Assembly (NCBI RefSeq): GCF_000204415.1
Contig: NC_015416.1
Coordinates: 2,542,001 to 2,606,000 of the forward strand
Direction of reading: 5' to 3'
DNA: 64,000 nt
DNA from: Methanothrix soehngenii GP6
GTDB lineage: Archaea; Halobacteriota; Methanosarcinia; Methanotrichales; Methanotrichaceae
The notes beneath the pieces were generated by a model. The model made no database searches. It worked only from the letters and a program-made list of their open reading frames with translations, and was not told the origin of the DNA. The number at the start of each line of letters is the position of its first letter. The first letter of the stretch is position 1. Positions 25,204-33,456 of this stretch are shown one piece after another. Both the position numbers and the translations under genes were made by a program.

Positions 25204-26188
25204 TTTTACTATTCCAGCAATTCTCATGATTTCTTTGTTAACACTAGCTCCCCTGGCCAATGCCGGCTGCTGCAGTGAAGGCACCTGGGATCCCAGCGGA
25301 TTTCTGAACTCCGATGCTGGCACAGGCATGCCCAGTCAGCCCATCCAGTCCGCACAGGCAGAAGGATCGCAAGAAAGCGCTGCAGTAAGCTCCAGCAGCC
25401 CTCAAAATCCGCCCGATAGGCTGGCATCATACCCCAATGGCATTATCATGAAGCTCATGAAGAGCGTCTCCAGCTCTGATGTGATAATAGATGCATCTAA
25501 CGGAGATGGCTATGCCGCATCTCATATCAAGAACGCTATTCACATCCCCAGCAAGGACTTTCTGGACAGCAATGGCAATCTCAAGGGCGATGAAGAGCTG
25601 TCCAGGCTCCTGGGTGAGGCAGGCCTCTCGAAAGAGGACTCCGTGGTTGTATATGGAAGTGCAGAACGCTCTGGCGAGGCGCAGTTGGCATTCCTGGTCC
25701 TGAGACATCTGGGACAGGATGATGTGAGGCTATTGGAGGGAAGCCTGGATGACTGGAAGGCTGCAGGCCTGCCGGTTGAGGCCCAGAAGACGGTAATTCC
25801 AGCTGCTGAATATAATCCCTCCGTAAGGCCTGGCGTGATAGCAGAATACGATTATGTTAAGTCCGGCCAGGCTCGGATCGTGGACGTCCGGCCTTTTGTG
25901 GACTTTGGAAAAGGCCGCATACCCGGCTCCACAGCCCTGGACCCGGCCAATGTGATAAAAGGAGATAAAATCAAGAACGGTGGCGATCTAGGAACCGTCT
26001 TCAGCCGGCTGGATAAGGATATGCCTATTGTGGTCTATTCCGATGACTACAGCTAATCTGCTCTGGTGGCATATTCTCTGCAGCTCATGGATTACGAGGC
26101 TGCCGTCTACTCCTGGGGAGACTGGCAGTCGCATGAGGGCAAGGGAGATGATTCTGATTCTAAGTACGTAAAGCTCGGCAGGACATAA
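25190..26188 (+). pseudogene. Secreted tandem rhodanese-like gene with in-frame TAA
   Basis: ATG 25190 (GAGG just upstream, overlapping arsR) opens a signal peptide ending LANAGCCSEG, then two rhodanese folds like those of the genes at 2-2367. The frame meets TAA at 26054-26056 in the middle of the second domain. Beyond it the same frame continues with the expected rhodanese ending (LMDYEAAVYSWGDW) to TAA 26186-26188. Neither active loop keeps a Cys (GSAERSGEAQ in domain 1; YSDDYS then the stop in domain 2). It is either recently inactivated, mis-sequenced, or makes a protein of 288 residues lacking the last 44. Confidence 0.75.
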
Positions 26189-26218
26189 TTGCATTTTTAA
26201 GGGGGATGGTGGAGCGAT

Positions 26219-27331
26219 ATGTCAAGTGGATCAAGTGGGTCAAATGGGATGAGCAAGGGGCTGGATTTTCTCTCTCGCTACCTTACCATCTGGATATTCG
26301 TGGCCATGATCCTGGGAATCGCCCTTGGCTATTATGCTCCCGGGATAACCCGTTTCATCCTCAGCCTGCAGATCGGCACGACCTCAATTCCCATCGCCAT
26401 CGGCCTGATACTGATGATGTATCCGCCACTGGCCAAGGTCAAGTACGAGGAGCTGGGACAGGTCTTTACAGATCGAAAGGTTCTGGGCCTCTCCCTGGTT
26501 CAGAACTGGATCGTGGGCCCCATTCTGATGTTCGCCCTGGCAGTGATCTTCCTGCGGGACTCGCCTCATCTCATGTATGGCATAATCCTCATCGGCCTTG
26601 CCCGCTGCATCGCCATGGTCATCGTCTGGAACGAGCTGGCCTGCGGCTGCACCGAGTACTGCGCCGCCCTGGTGGGACTAAACTCCATCTTTCAGGTGTT
26701 CTTCTACTCCATCTATGCATACATCTTCATCACCGTCCTGCCGGCAGCTTTGGGAATTGCAGCGGGCACGGCAGTTGATGTTACCATATCCCAGATCGCT
26801 GAAAGCGTATTCATATACCTGGGAATTCCCTTCTTGGCAGGGATAGTCACCAGGTTCAGCCTTATCCAGGCGCGGGGAAAGAGCTGGTATGAGAGGGATT
26901 TCCTGCCCAGGATATCGCCTTTAACCCTAGTCGCCCTGCTCTTCACCATAGTCGTCATGTTCTCTCTTAAGGGGGACTACATCGTGCAGCTCCCCCTGGA
27001 TGTGGTGCGGGTGGCCATACCTTTAGCCATCTACTTCCTGCTGATGTTCTCGGTTAGCTTCTTTATGTCCTACAAGCTGGGCGTGAGCTACGAGAACACT
27101 GCAGCACTCTCATTTACTGCGGCCAGCAACAACTTCGAGCTGGCCATCGCCGTTGCTGTGGGCGTCTTTGGCATCGCCTCCCAGGAGGCTTTCGCTGCGG
27201 TTATCGGCCCCTTGATCGAGGTGCCGGTCCTGATCGCCCTGGTGAACGTGGCCTTGAAGCTGAGGGACAGGTACTATCCTTCCGCCCCGGAGAAGATATT
27301 CTGTGAAAGCCCTTTGAAGTCCGAAGACTAA
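26219..27331 (+). CDS. acr3: Arsenite efflux permease Acr3
   Basis: 370 residues with ten hydrophobic segments. The Acr3 signature is clear: [17 protein letters not shown], the transport Cys region [19 protein letters not shown], and a late [20 protein letters not shown]. It exports As(OH)3 driven by the proton gradient. A GGTGGAG precedes ATG 26219. It follows the rhodanese pseudogene in the arsR operon. With ArsC, ArsM and the ArsP-type permease the window encodes reduction, methylation and two export routes. Confidence 0.94.
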   Translation: MSSGSSGSNGMSKGLDFLSRYLTIWIFVAMILGIALGYYAPGITRFILSLQIGTTSIPIAIGLILMMYPPLAKVKYEELGQVFTDRKVLGLSLVQNWIVGPILMFALAVIFLRDSPHLMYGIILIGLARCIAMVIVWNELACGCTEYCAALVGLNSIFQVFFYSIYAYIFITVLPAALGIAAGTAVDVTISQIAESVFIYLGIPFLAGIVTRFSLIQARGKSWYERDFLPRISPLTLVALLFTIVVMFSLKGDYIVQLPLDVVRVAIPLAIYFLLMFSVSFFMSYKLGVSYENTAALSFTAASNNFELAIAVAVGVFGIASQEAFAAVIGPLIEVPVLIALVNVALKLRDRYYPSAPEKIFCESPLKSED

Positions 27332-27371
27332 AGATGCGACATATGGATGCGATATGAAGATGTGATGAAAA

Positions 27372-28169
27372 ATGACTGGATCGCCTGCTGAGGTAAAGCT
27401 CGTGAGCAATGCCATGGCCAATGCTACGAGAAGGAAGATCATGGCCATGCTGGTGGAAAAGGAGAGGACAAAAGAAGAGATTGAGCAAGCAGTGGGAGGT
27501 ACCATGCTCGACTACCACCTGCAAATGCTCAAGCAAGCCGGCCTGGCTGACACGAGAGGTGACAGGGTCCTCATCACGGATTTCGGAAAGAACTTCATGG
27601 AGACCAAATCCGACAAGCCGGCAGAAACGAAAAAAGACCTGGCTGGCACCAGACCCCTGCAGGTCGTCGAGCTTCGCCAGCTCCTGCCCTGCATCGCCGA
27701 CAGCAGCAAGTTCAGGATAATCGCCCGCTTCGAGCCACCGCTGGAAGGAGCGCTAAAACTGTTGGAGCCCCTCTTCCCCCGGGCCAGGTACTCCGATCGG
27801 ATCGGCGCTCTGATTATTCAGAGGGGCAACATTCTGATCACCATCTATTCCACCGGCAGCGTGACCATGACCATGATCAAGAGCGAGGCAGAGGCCAGGG
27901 AGGTTTTGGAGGACCTGAAAAAGACCATCAATGAGGCTATTGCTAAGGGAGTCACTCCAGTTCCGCGGGAGAAGGTCAAAGTGGACCATGCTGAGATCTA
28001 CCAGTACCTTCCCCGCACCGACTGCCAGATCTGCGGCGAGCAGAGCTGCTATGCCTTTGCCATCAAGCTGGTGGGCAGGGAGACCGAGATTGATAAATGC
28101 ACGCCGCTCCTCGAGCCCAGGTATGCCACCAATCTCGAGCACATCAGGACTCTGCTGGAGTACCTTTGA
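27372..28169 (+). CDS. HTH regulator with C-terminal Fe-S cluster domain
   Basis: 265 residues. The N-terminal 70 residues are an ArsR-like winged helix (NATRRKIMAMLVEKERTKEE), without the metal-site Cys. The middle (100-200) has alternating strands (ARYSDRIGALIIQRGNILI). The C-terminus has TDCQICGEQSCYAFAIKLV followed by Cys in IDKCTPLL, the four-Cys FeS domain (PF04060 type) of acetyl-CoA decarbonylase/synthase and related proteins. It is probably a redox- or Fe-S-sensing regulator linked to the DsrEFH genes that follow directly. Confidence 0.82.
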   Translation: MTGSPAEVKLVSNAMANATRRKIMAMLVEKERTKEEIEQAVGGTMLDYHLQMLKQAGLADTRGDRVLITDFGKNFMETKSDKPAETKKDLAGTRPLQVVELRQLLPCIADSSKFRIIARFEPPLEGALKLLEPLFPRARYSDRIGALIIQRGNILITIYSTGSVTMTMIKSEAEAREVLEDLKKTINEAIAKGVTPVPREKVKVDHAEIYQYLPRTDCQICGEQSCYAFAIKLVGRETEIDKCTPLLEPRYATNLEHIRTLLEYL

Positions 28170-28190
28170 AGATGCCATGCAGGTGAGCAG

Positions 28191-28553
28191 TTGAAGACCC
28201 TGACCATCATACTCACAGACGGGCCTTATATCTCCCAGTATGCAGATATGGCCTTTAAGATCGCCTCCCGGGCGCTAAATGTGTTCCAGGTGAACATATT
28301 CCTCTACCTGGATGCAGTCCATATTCCAAAGAGCGGCCAGAATCCCTCAAATTTTAAAATTACTGGCAAGCTCTTCCAGGAACTGGCGGATAGAGGAGCT
28401 GTGGTCAGGGCCTGCGCTAGATGCGCTGCTGCCAGAGGCTATCGGGCAGAGGAAGACGGAACATGCCCGGATTACCTGCAGGGGATAAAGATCACCAGCC
28501 TCTATGACCTGGCAGAGATGCTGGAGAAGAGCGACCGGGTGATTGCACTGTGA
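28191..28553 (+). CDS. dsrE: DsrE/TusD-like sulfur-relay protein
   Basis: 120 residues from TTG 28191. The fold matches DsrE/TusD: DGPYISQYADMAFKIAS at the start, then FLYLDAVHIP. The active-site Cys region reads VRACARCAAARGY near residue 77. TusBCD/DsrEFH form a hexamer that passes persulfide sulfur. Followed by dsrF- and dsrH-like genes in the usual order, only 10-42 bp apart. Confidence 0.85.
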   Translation: MKTLTIILTDGPYISQYADMAFKIASRALNVFQVNIFLYLDAVHIPKSGQNPSNFKITGKLFQELADRGAVVRACARCAAARGYRAEEDGTCPDYLQGIKITSLYDLAEMLEKSDRVIAL

Positions 28554-28595
28554 GATCGATCTTCATGAGATCATAAGTCGTGAGGTTAGCTATTC

Positions 28596-28937
28596 ATGCG
28601 ATCGATCTTCTATCTTCTCGACAGCGCTCCCTACGGAAGCGAAAAGGCTTATGGCGTTCTCAATGCGGCAGCGGTGAGCATCAAGATGGATGTAAATCTG
28701 GGCCTGTACGCCGATGGGGTATATCTTGCCCTTGCCGGCCAGGACACCAGCCTTCTTGATGTGCCAAACCTCTCCGATATCCTCTATGCCTACCCCGAGC
28801 TGCGGGTCATGGCACATGAGCCCTCCCTGACGGAGAGGGGCCTCTTGAGCCGCGGGCTGGTGGAGAGGGTGGAGCTTGTGGATGAGGAGGATTTTATGAA
28901 GCAGGCCCTTGCTGCCGACGGTCTGATTGCACTATAA
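28596..28937 (+). CDS. dsrF: DsrF/TusC-like sulfur-relay protein
   Basis: 113 residues. DSAPYGSEKAYGVLNAA and VNLGLYADGVYLAL match DsrF/TusC. The protein has no Cys, so it is a structural rather than sulfur-carrying subunit. The terminal GLIAL echoes the RVIAL end of the preceding paralogue, as expected for this related trio. Confidence 0.85.
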   Translation: MRSIFYLLDSAPYGSEKAYGVLNAAAVSIKMDVNLGLYADGVYLALAGQDTSLLDVPNLSDILYAYPELRVMAHEPSLTERGLLSRGLVERVELVDEEDFMKQALAADGLIAL

Positions 28938-28947
28938 AGGTTGAATT

Positions 28948-29244
28948 ATGGCAAATAGAGATATCTTCCTTTTGACCAAGCCGCCCCAGAGTGAACGGGC
29001 AGAGCTGTGCCTGCGCCTGATGGAGCACGGCGATGATCCAGTTCTCTATCTGGCGGGAGACGGTGTCTACAATCTTCTGGATGAAGCCCTCATGGAAAAA
29101 TGGCCTGGAAAGGTTATGGCCTGCAAAGAGGACCTGGATGCGAGAGGTGTGCAGGCGGGAGAAGGGGTGAGGGTGCCTGAGGACTTCTACCAGCTGCTGG
29201 TGGAGGAGATGGTCGCAGAGGGCAGTCGGATTTATTCTTTCTAA
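28948..29244 (+). CDS. dsrH: DsrH/TusB-like sulfur-relay protein
   Basis: 98 residues. FLLTKPPQSERAELCLRLM and DPVLYLAGDGVYNLL match DsrH/TusB, which completes the DsrEFH complex. In tRNA 2-thiouridylation or sulfur oxidation this complex hands sulfur to DsrC/TusE. No dsrC, dsrAB or mnmA is seen in the window, so the acceptor may be elsewhere or be one of the rhodanese-like proteins. Confidence 0.85.
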   Translation: MANRDIFLLTKPPQSERAELCLRLMEHGDDPVLYLAGDGVYNLLDEALMEKWPGKVMACKEDLDARGVQAGEGVRVPEDFYQLLVEEMVAEGSRIYSF

Positions 29245-29255
29245 GGAATTCGGAT

Positions 29256-29555
29256 GTGATTAAAATATCAATGGATGGGGTTTTGGCAAGGAAGAACGGC
29301 AAGAAGGATTGCTACTACGAGTGGACCGTGGGATTTTGCCAGGTCAAGGTCGGAAAGTGCTCTATGGAAGTGAAAGGATTGGACGAATTATTTCATGATT
29401 ACTTCGAGAAGGGAATGACGGCAGAGGAGATTGAGGGCCGTGAAATGATCAGGGAGGTAAGAAGGCAGAATTTCATTCCCGAGGATATCGAGGATCTTTA
29501 TGAAGAGGCCCTCATAAAGGAGTACGAGAGATATTTTGAATCCAGGAAGAAATAA
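29256..29555 (+). CDS. Small Cys-containing protein, paralogue of 14627-14920
   Basis: 99 residues from GTG 29256; ATG 29271 is an alternative. It has Cys at DCYYEW, FCQVKVGKCSM, then the conserved GLDELFHDYFEKGM and terminal KEYERYFESRKK. The paralogue at 14627 has a CCC triplet instead. Lying 12 bp after dsrH, it is probably part of the sulfur-relay operon and could be the DsrEFH partner. Function unknown. Confidence 0.7.
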   Translation: MIKISMDGVLARKNGKKDCYYEWTVGFCQVKVGKCSMEVKGLDELFHDYFEKGMTAEEIEGREMIREVRRQNFIPEDIEDLYEEALIKEYERYFESRKK

Positions 29556-29560
29556 AGAAG

Positions 29561-30337
29561 ATGGTTCGAGAGCATTTGACCGGCCAAAGAGATATGGCAG
29601 ATTCCTATCCCCGCAGCTTCGTAAGACGGGGCAAATGCCTGGAGATGAGGTTTCTTGCTGAGTGCTCACTCTCAGACCTGGCCGCCCTGCAGTCTCTGGT
29701 AGTCAGCACCCTGCACGAGATTGAAATCTTCATGCCTCACGATGAGGAGTACCTCAGCCGGATATTCCAGACGGAACTTTCCGTCCTGGGGGTCCTGGCA
29801 GAGGAAAAGCTTGCCGCCTATAGCATAATTCGCTATCCAGGGATGGAGAAAGATAACCTGGGCCGGGATTTGAACCTGGCTGAAGAGGATCTGAAAAAAC
29901 TCGCCCACCTCCAGGCCATCGCCGTCCACCCTCATTTCAGGGGATGCGGCCTGCAGCGGGAATTGGCCGCAGCCCACCTGCAGGTGCTGGAAAGCTCTGG
30001 GTATGAGCACATCTGCTGCACCGTATCCCCGAAAAATCCGGTCAGCCTGAATAACCTCCTCTCCTGCGGGTTCAGGGTCAGGGCACTGAATCCCAAGTTT
30101 GCCGGCTGGTGGAGATACATCCTCTATAAGAATGTAAACTGGCCGATGACCGGTACAGGTATGGCTGCCACCGGAGATGAAACCGCAATCACTTGCTTGA
30201 ATATCGAGTGCCAGAGGGAGCTCATCCAGAGGGGCTACGAGGGATATCGAGTGGAATGGAAAGGGGAAAAATCTGAGATATTCTACAGAAAGAGAAGCAC
30301 CTCCTCGATGGACAGCTCATCCCCCTTCATTCCATAG
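29561..30337 (+). CDS. GNAT-family N-acetyltransferase
   Basis: 258 residues. GNAT motif A, LQAIAVHPHFRGCGLQRELA, lies near residue 120 and binds the acetyl-CoA pyrophosphate; motif B resembles CCTVSPKNPVSLNNLLSCGF. The 60-residue extension after the GNAT core (DETAITCLNIECQREL) is not typical. Substrate unknown. It starts 6 bp after the preceding small gene, so belongs to the same transcription unit; its 3' end overlaps the minus-strand Fe-S protein gene by 11 bp. Confidence 0.85.
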   Translation: MVREHLTGQRDMADSYPRSFVRRGKCLEMRFLAECSLSDLAALQSLVVSTLHEIEIFMPHDEEYLSRIFQTELSVLGVLAEEKLAAYSIIRYPGMEKDNLGRDLNLAEEDLKKLAHLQAIAVHPHFRGCGLQRELAAAHLQVLESSGYEHICCTVSPKNPVSLNNLLSCGFRVRALNPKFAGWWRYILYKNVNWPMTGTGMAATGDETAITCLNIECQRELIQRGYEGYRVEWKGEKSEIFYRKRSTSSMDSSSPFIP

Positions 30338-31391
30338 CCATTCCCACCAGGTCCACCAGGTCGATCACCTTCTCTCCTCCTCCCCCATCCCTTAGATTCC
30401 TGATGCACAGCGGGCAGGAGGTGACAATATAATCCACATCATCCGGCACATCCTCCAGCCTCCTCCTGGCCATCTGCAGAGATAGATCTTTATATCCCGC
30501 CCGCACCCCACCCCCTCCACCGCAGCATCGGGCAGCATTCCGGCTTGCTTTCATCTCTACCAGGCGGCAGATGGCCCTTATGACCTGGCGCGGCTGCTCG
30601 TAGATCCGGTTGTGCCGTCCCAGGTGGCAGGGATCGTGATAGGTCACAGTGATATCCAGAGGCTTCAGATCGATTTCCGAGATGTGACTAGCAAGAAACT
30701 CGGGCACGCTCAAAACCTGAAACTGGTTCCCATAGCTGTTTTTCAGGGTAGTATAGCAGCCTGCGCAGCCGGTGATCACCGTGCTCGCCCCAATCTCTCT
30801 GATCTGCCTGGAGTTCTCTTCGATCAGTTCACTGGCATCAAACCCCATTCGAAGCAAGGGCGAGCCGCAGCACTGCTCTCCTGGCAGCAGGGTAGCTCCA
30901 AACCGGCTGAGGAGGGAGAACGTATTCTTGGCCGTCTCATGGTAGCGATAGGAGTTCATGCAGCCCACGAAGTAGACATAATCCGCCTTCTTCCTGACCA
31001 GGCTCCTGTCCTGGAGCCACGCCAGCCGGTCGTCCCCTGTGCCAAAGGTATTGCCGCTCTGGAAGATACTCCGGCTGAGAGCATCCTGCTCCGGAGTCAC
31101 CTTTCCCTGAATGGCAAGCATCCTTCTCGCCCTCTCGATGATTTCCGGTGGGGAGATGCCTGCCGGGCAGTTCTCAGTGCACAGGCCGCAGGTGGTGCAG
31201 GTGTTAAGGCTCCTGAGCACATCACCATCTGCCTGCAGGCGGCCCGAGGTGAGCTCCTTGATGATCATCATCCGCCCTCTGGTGTTGGCCGACTCCCAGC
31301 CGCTCTCCAGGAAGGCCGGACAGACGGTGCGACAGGTCCCGCAGCGAACGCACAGATTGAAGGCCCTCTTATCCTGTTTCATGTTCTGCAT
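30327..31391 (-). CDS. GlcF/HdrD-like Fe-S oxidoreductase subunit
   Basis: 354 residues. Two [4Fe-4S] motifs at the N-terminus: CVRCGTCRTVCP and CTTCGLCTENCP. Two CCG-type domains follow, with GEQCCGSPLLRMG, GCAGCYTTLKN, DPCHLGRHN and ARCCGGGGGVR, the non-cubane or quinone/disulfide-interacting modules of GlcF, LldE and HdrD. The GlcD-like FAD gene (32024-33388) lies upstream on the same strand with a plus-strand HIT gene between them. Together they look like a 2-hydroxyacid (lactate or glycolate) dehydrogenase. Confidence 0.9.
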   Translation of the reverse strand: MQNMKQDKRAFNLCVRCGTCRTVCPAFLESGWESANTRGRMMIIKELTSGRLQADGDVLRSLNTCTTCGLCTENCPAGISPPEIIERARRMLAIQGKVTPEQDALSRSIFQSGNTFGTGDDRLAWLQDRSLVRKKADYVYFVGCMNSYRYHETAKNTFSLLSRFGATLLPGEQCCGSPLLRMGFDASELIEENSRQIREIGASTVITGCAGCYTTLKNSYGNQFQVLSVPEFLASHISEIDLKPLDITVTYHDPCHLGRHNRIYEQPRQVIRAICRLVEMKASRNAARCCGGGGGVRAGYKDLSLQMARRRLEDVPDDVDYIVTSCPLCIRNLRDGGGGEKVIDLVDLVGMAME

Positions 31392-31508
31392 TTCGTTCTA
31401 TCGCATCCTGTTCATCCGGCATAAAAAGATCTCCATCCAAATAAGGAATATTTTGCATGGCGAAGGATTGATCATCAATAATACCCTAATAGAATTAGAG
31501 GAGGCTTT

Positions 31509-32003
31509 ATGGCTGAGAGCACCGGGAAAGAGAAAGGCTGTATCTTCTGCCAGATCGTTGCTGGAGATCTGCCATGCTACAGGATTTATGAGGATGAACT
31601 ATCGCTGGCAATTCTGGACGTCAACCCCTTTTCTAAAGGCCATTGTCTGGTGATACCTAAGAGACATGTGCCCTGGTGGCATGAACTCTCAGATGATGAG
31701 AATGCCAGCCTCTTTAAAGTAGCAAAGGTGGTGGCGGAAAAGATGATGATCGCCCTGGAACCTGACTTCGTCTGCATGTATGCTCGGGGCAGGAGGATCC
31801 CTCATACCCATATCTTTCTGGTCCCCACCTATCAGGGAGATATTCTGGACCGGTTCTTCAACGCCCTGGAGCTGTTCCAGGAATCGCCTCCTGAGCTGGC
31901 AGCTCTGCGAGAGAAAGATTCAATGGAAGATATAGCTGATCTGCTCAGAGAGGCGGATCCAAAGAAAAGCTCAAAGAGCAAAGATTATTCTGTGGAATGC
32001 TGA
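31509..32003 (+). CDS. HIT-family protein with altered histidine triad
   Basis: 164 residues from ATG 31509, preceded by AGAGGAGG. The HIT core is clear: CIFCQIVAGDLPCYRIYED at the start with two Cys of the usual zinc site, SKGHCLVIPKRHVPWW, and the triad region IPHTHIFLVP. The triad normally reads HxHxH; here the third His is Phe, which may reduce nucleotide hydrolase activity. A 50-residue Ser/Lys-rich tail ends the protein. Encoded between, and opposite to, the two dehydrogenase genes. Confidence 0.88.
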   Translation: MAESTGKEKGCIFCQIVAGDLPCYRIYEDELSLAILDVNPFSKGHCLVIPKRHVPWWHELSDDENASLFKVAKVVAEKMMIALEPDFVCMYARGRRIPHTHIFLVPTYQGDILDRFFNALELFQESPPELAALREKDSMEDIADLLREADPKKSSKSKDYSVEC

Positions 32004-32023
32004 AATCCACGATTCATTATCAG

Positions 32024-33388
32024 TCATAGCCCCATCTTTCCTGGATTTAGTATCCCCCTTGGGTCCAGAGACTTCTTGATCGCTCGCATCACATTCAAGC
32101 TCTCTTTCCCTACCTGCTCTGCCATATACTCCGCACGGGCAAGGCCTATGCCGTGCTCAGAGCTGACCGTCCCTCCCAGGCTCAGGGCCGCTCGGTGGAT
32201 TCTGTCGGCTGCCGTCCTGAGCCGATCCCACTGATCCGGATCGTTGACATCGATGAACAATGCGACATGCAGATTTCCGTCTCCTATATGGCCGTACTTC
32301 ATGGCAGGAATGCCCACGCTTGCAGTGATCTGCTGCACTCTCTTAATCAGCGCCGGAATCTGCTTTATGGGAACCCCCACATCCTCGCCCATATAGATCC
32401 TGGTCTTCTTCGGGTCCAGACGCGAAATGGCCGCTCCCACCAGCCTCCTCGCCGCCCAGATGGGCTCCATCTCCCGGCCAGAAGCTTGCCTTATCGTAAT
32501 GGCCATCGGCCGGCAGACCTTTTCGATCTGCTCTGCTGCCTCTGCGGTCGAATCTCTTGAGCCGTCCACCTCGAATAGTATCACGTCCCCGTCATCCGGC
32601 AGGGCAAGCTTGGGATCGACAAGCCTCAGGACCTTCAGAGTGGTCCGGTCAAGTATCTCGCAGGCGGATGGGGTTATCCCCTGGGAGAATACCGCTATCA
32701 CCGCCTGCCCGGCAGCCTCTGCGCTCTCGAAGCTGGCGAATACCAGCCTCCTCTCTTTGGGCAGAGGGGCAACCTTCAGTCCCGCCCGGGTGATGATGCC
32801 AAGGGTTCCCTCCGAGCCGACGAATAGCCGGGTGAGGTCGTATCCGGCTGCGGATTTGAGGTTCCGGGAGCCGGTATGAATCACCCTACCATCCGCCAGA
32901 ACAACCTCTAAATCCAGCACATAGCTTCTGGTGGTGCCGTATTTGACCGAGCGCATGCCGCTGCTGTTGTAGGATATCATGCCCCCGATGGTGCAAAAGC
33001 TGCTGCTGCCCGGATCTGGGGGAAAGAAGAATCCATGAGGCTCAAGAGCCCAATTGAGCTTCTCTGCCACCACTCCCGGCTCAACGATGACCTGCAGGTT
33101 CTCCAGGTCCATCTCCAGAATGCGATCCATTCCGGACATATCTAAAACCACGCCGCCGGAGACCGGAGACGCCCCGCCGGCAAGTCCGCTTCCCGCTCCC
33201 CGGGCGACCACCGGCACATCCCTCTCATTGCACAGCATCATAATTCTGGAGACCTCTCCCGTATTCGCTGGCCGGACGACGAAATCAGGGTATCCAGAAA
33301 CCTGGGAGGCGTCGGAAGAGTAGCAGCACCTCTCTGCCAGCGAGGAGGAGACCCTCTCCCCGACAATCTCCTGCAGGCTTTTCAGCAT
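32024..33388 (-). CDS. GlcD-like FAD-linked 2-hydroxyacid dehydrogenase
   Basis: 454 residues, full length for the family. The FAD-binding PCMH domain includes VVARGAGSGLAGGASPVSGG and GGMISYNSSGMRSVKYGTT; the C-terminal FAD-oxidase domain carries KYGHIGDGNLHVALF and SSEHGIGLARAEYM. It oxidises D-lactate, glycolate or a related 2-hydroxyacid, passing electrons to the GlcF-like protein encoded downstream. Start ATG 33388 is supported by conservation of the N-terminal ERCCYSSDAS segment. Confidence 0.92.
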   Translation of the reverse strand: MLKSLQEIVGERVSSSLAERCCYSSDASQVSGYPDFVVRPANTGEVSRIMMLCNERDVPVVARGAGSGLAGGASPVSGGVVLDMSGMDRILEMDLENLQVIVEPGVVAEKLNWALEPHGFFFPPDPGSSSFCTIGGMISYNSSGMRSVKYGTTRSYVLDLEVVLADGRVIHTGSRNLKSAAGYDLTRLFVGSEGTLGIITRAGLKVAPLPKERRLVFASFESAEAAGQAVIAVFSQGITPSACEILDRTTLKVLRLVDPKLALPDDGDVILFEVDGSRDSTAEAAEQIEKVCRPMAITIRQASGREMEPIWAARRLVGAAISRLDPKKTRIYMGEDVGVPIKQIPALIKRVQQITASVGIPAMKYGHIGDGNLHVALFIDVNDPDQWDRLRTAADRIHRAALSLGGTVSSEHGIGLARAEYMAEQVGKESLNVMRAIKKSLDPRGILNPGKMGL

Positions 33389-33456
33389 GGTCGAAATGTA
33401 ATCTCACCTTCCCCTCGATATCCTCACACTGTAATTACTGCGCCGTTATTGTACCC

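Noticed and set aside
26054-26056. Pyrrolysine recoding of the rhodanese stop
   Set aside because: The stop is TAA; pyrrolysine is inserted at TAG.
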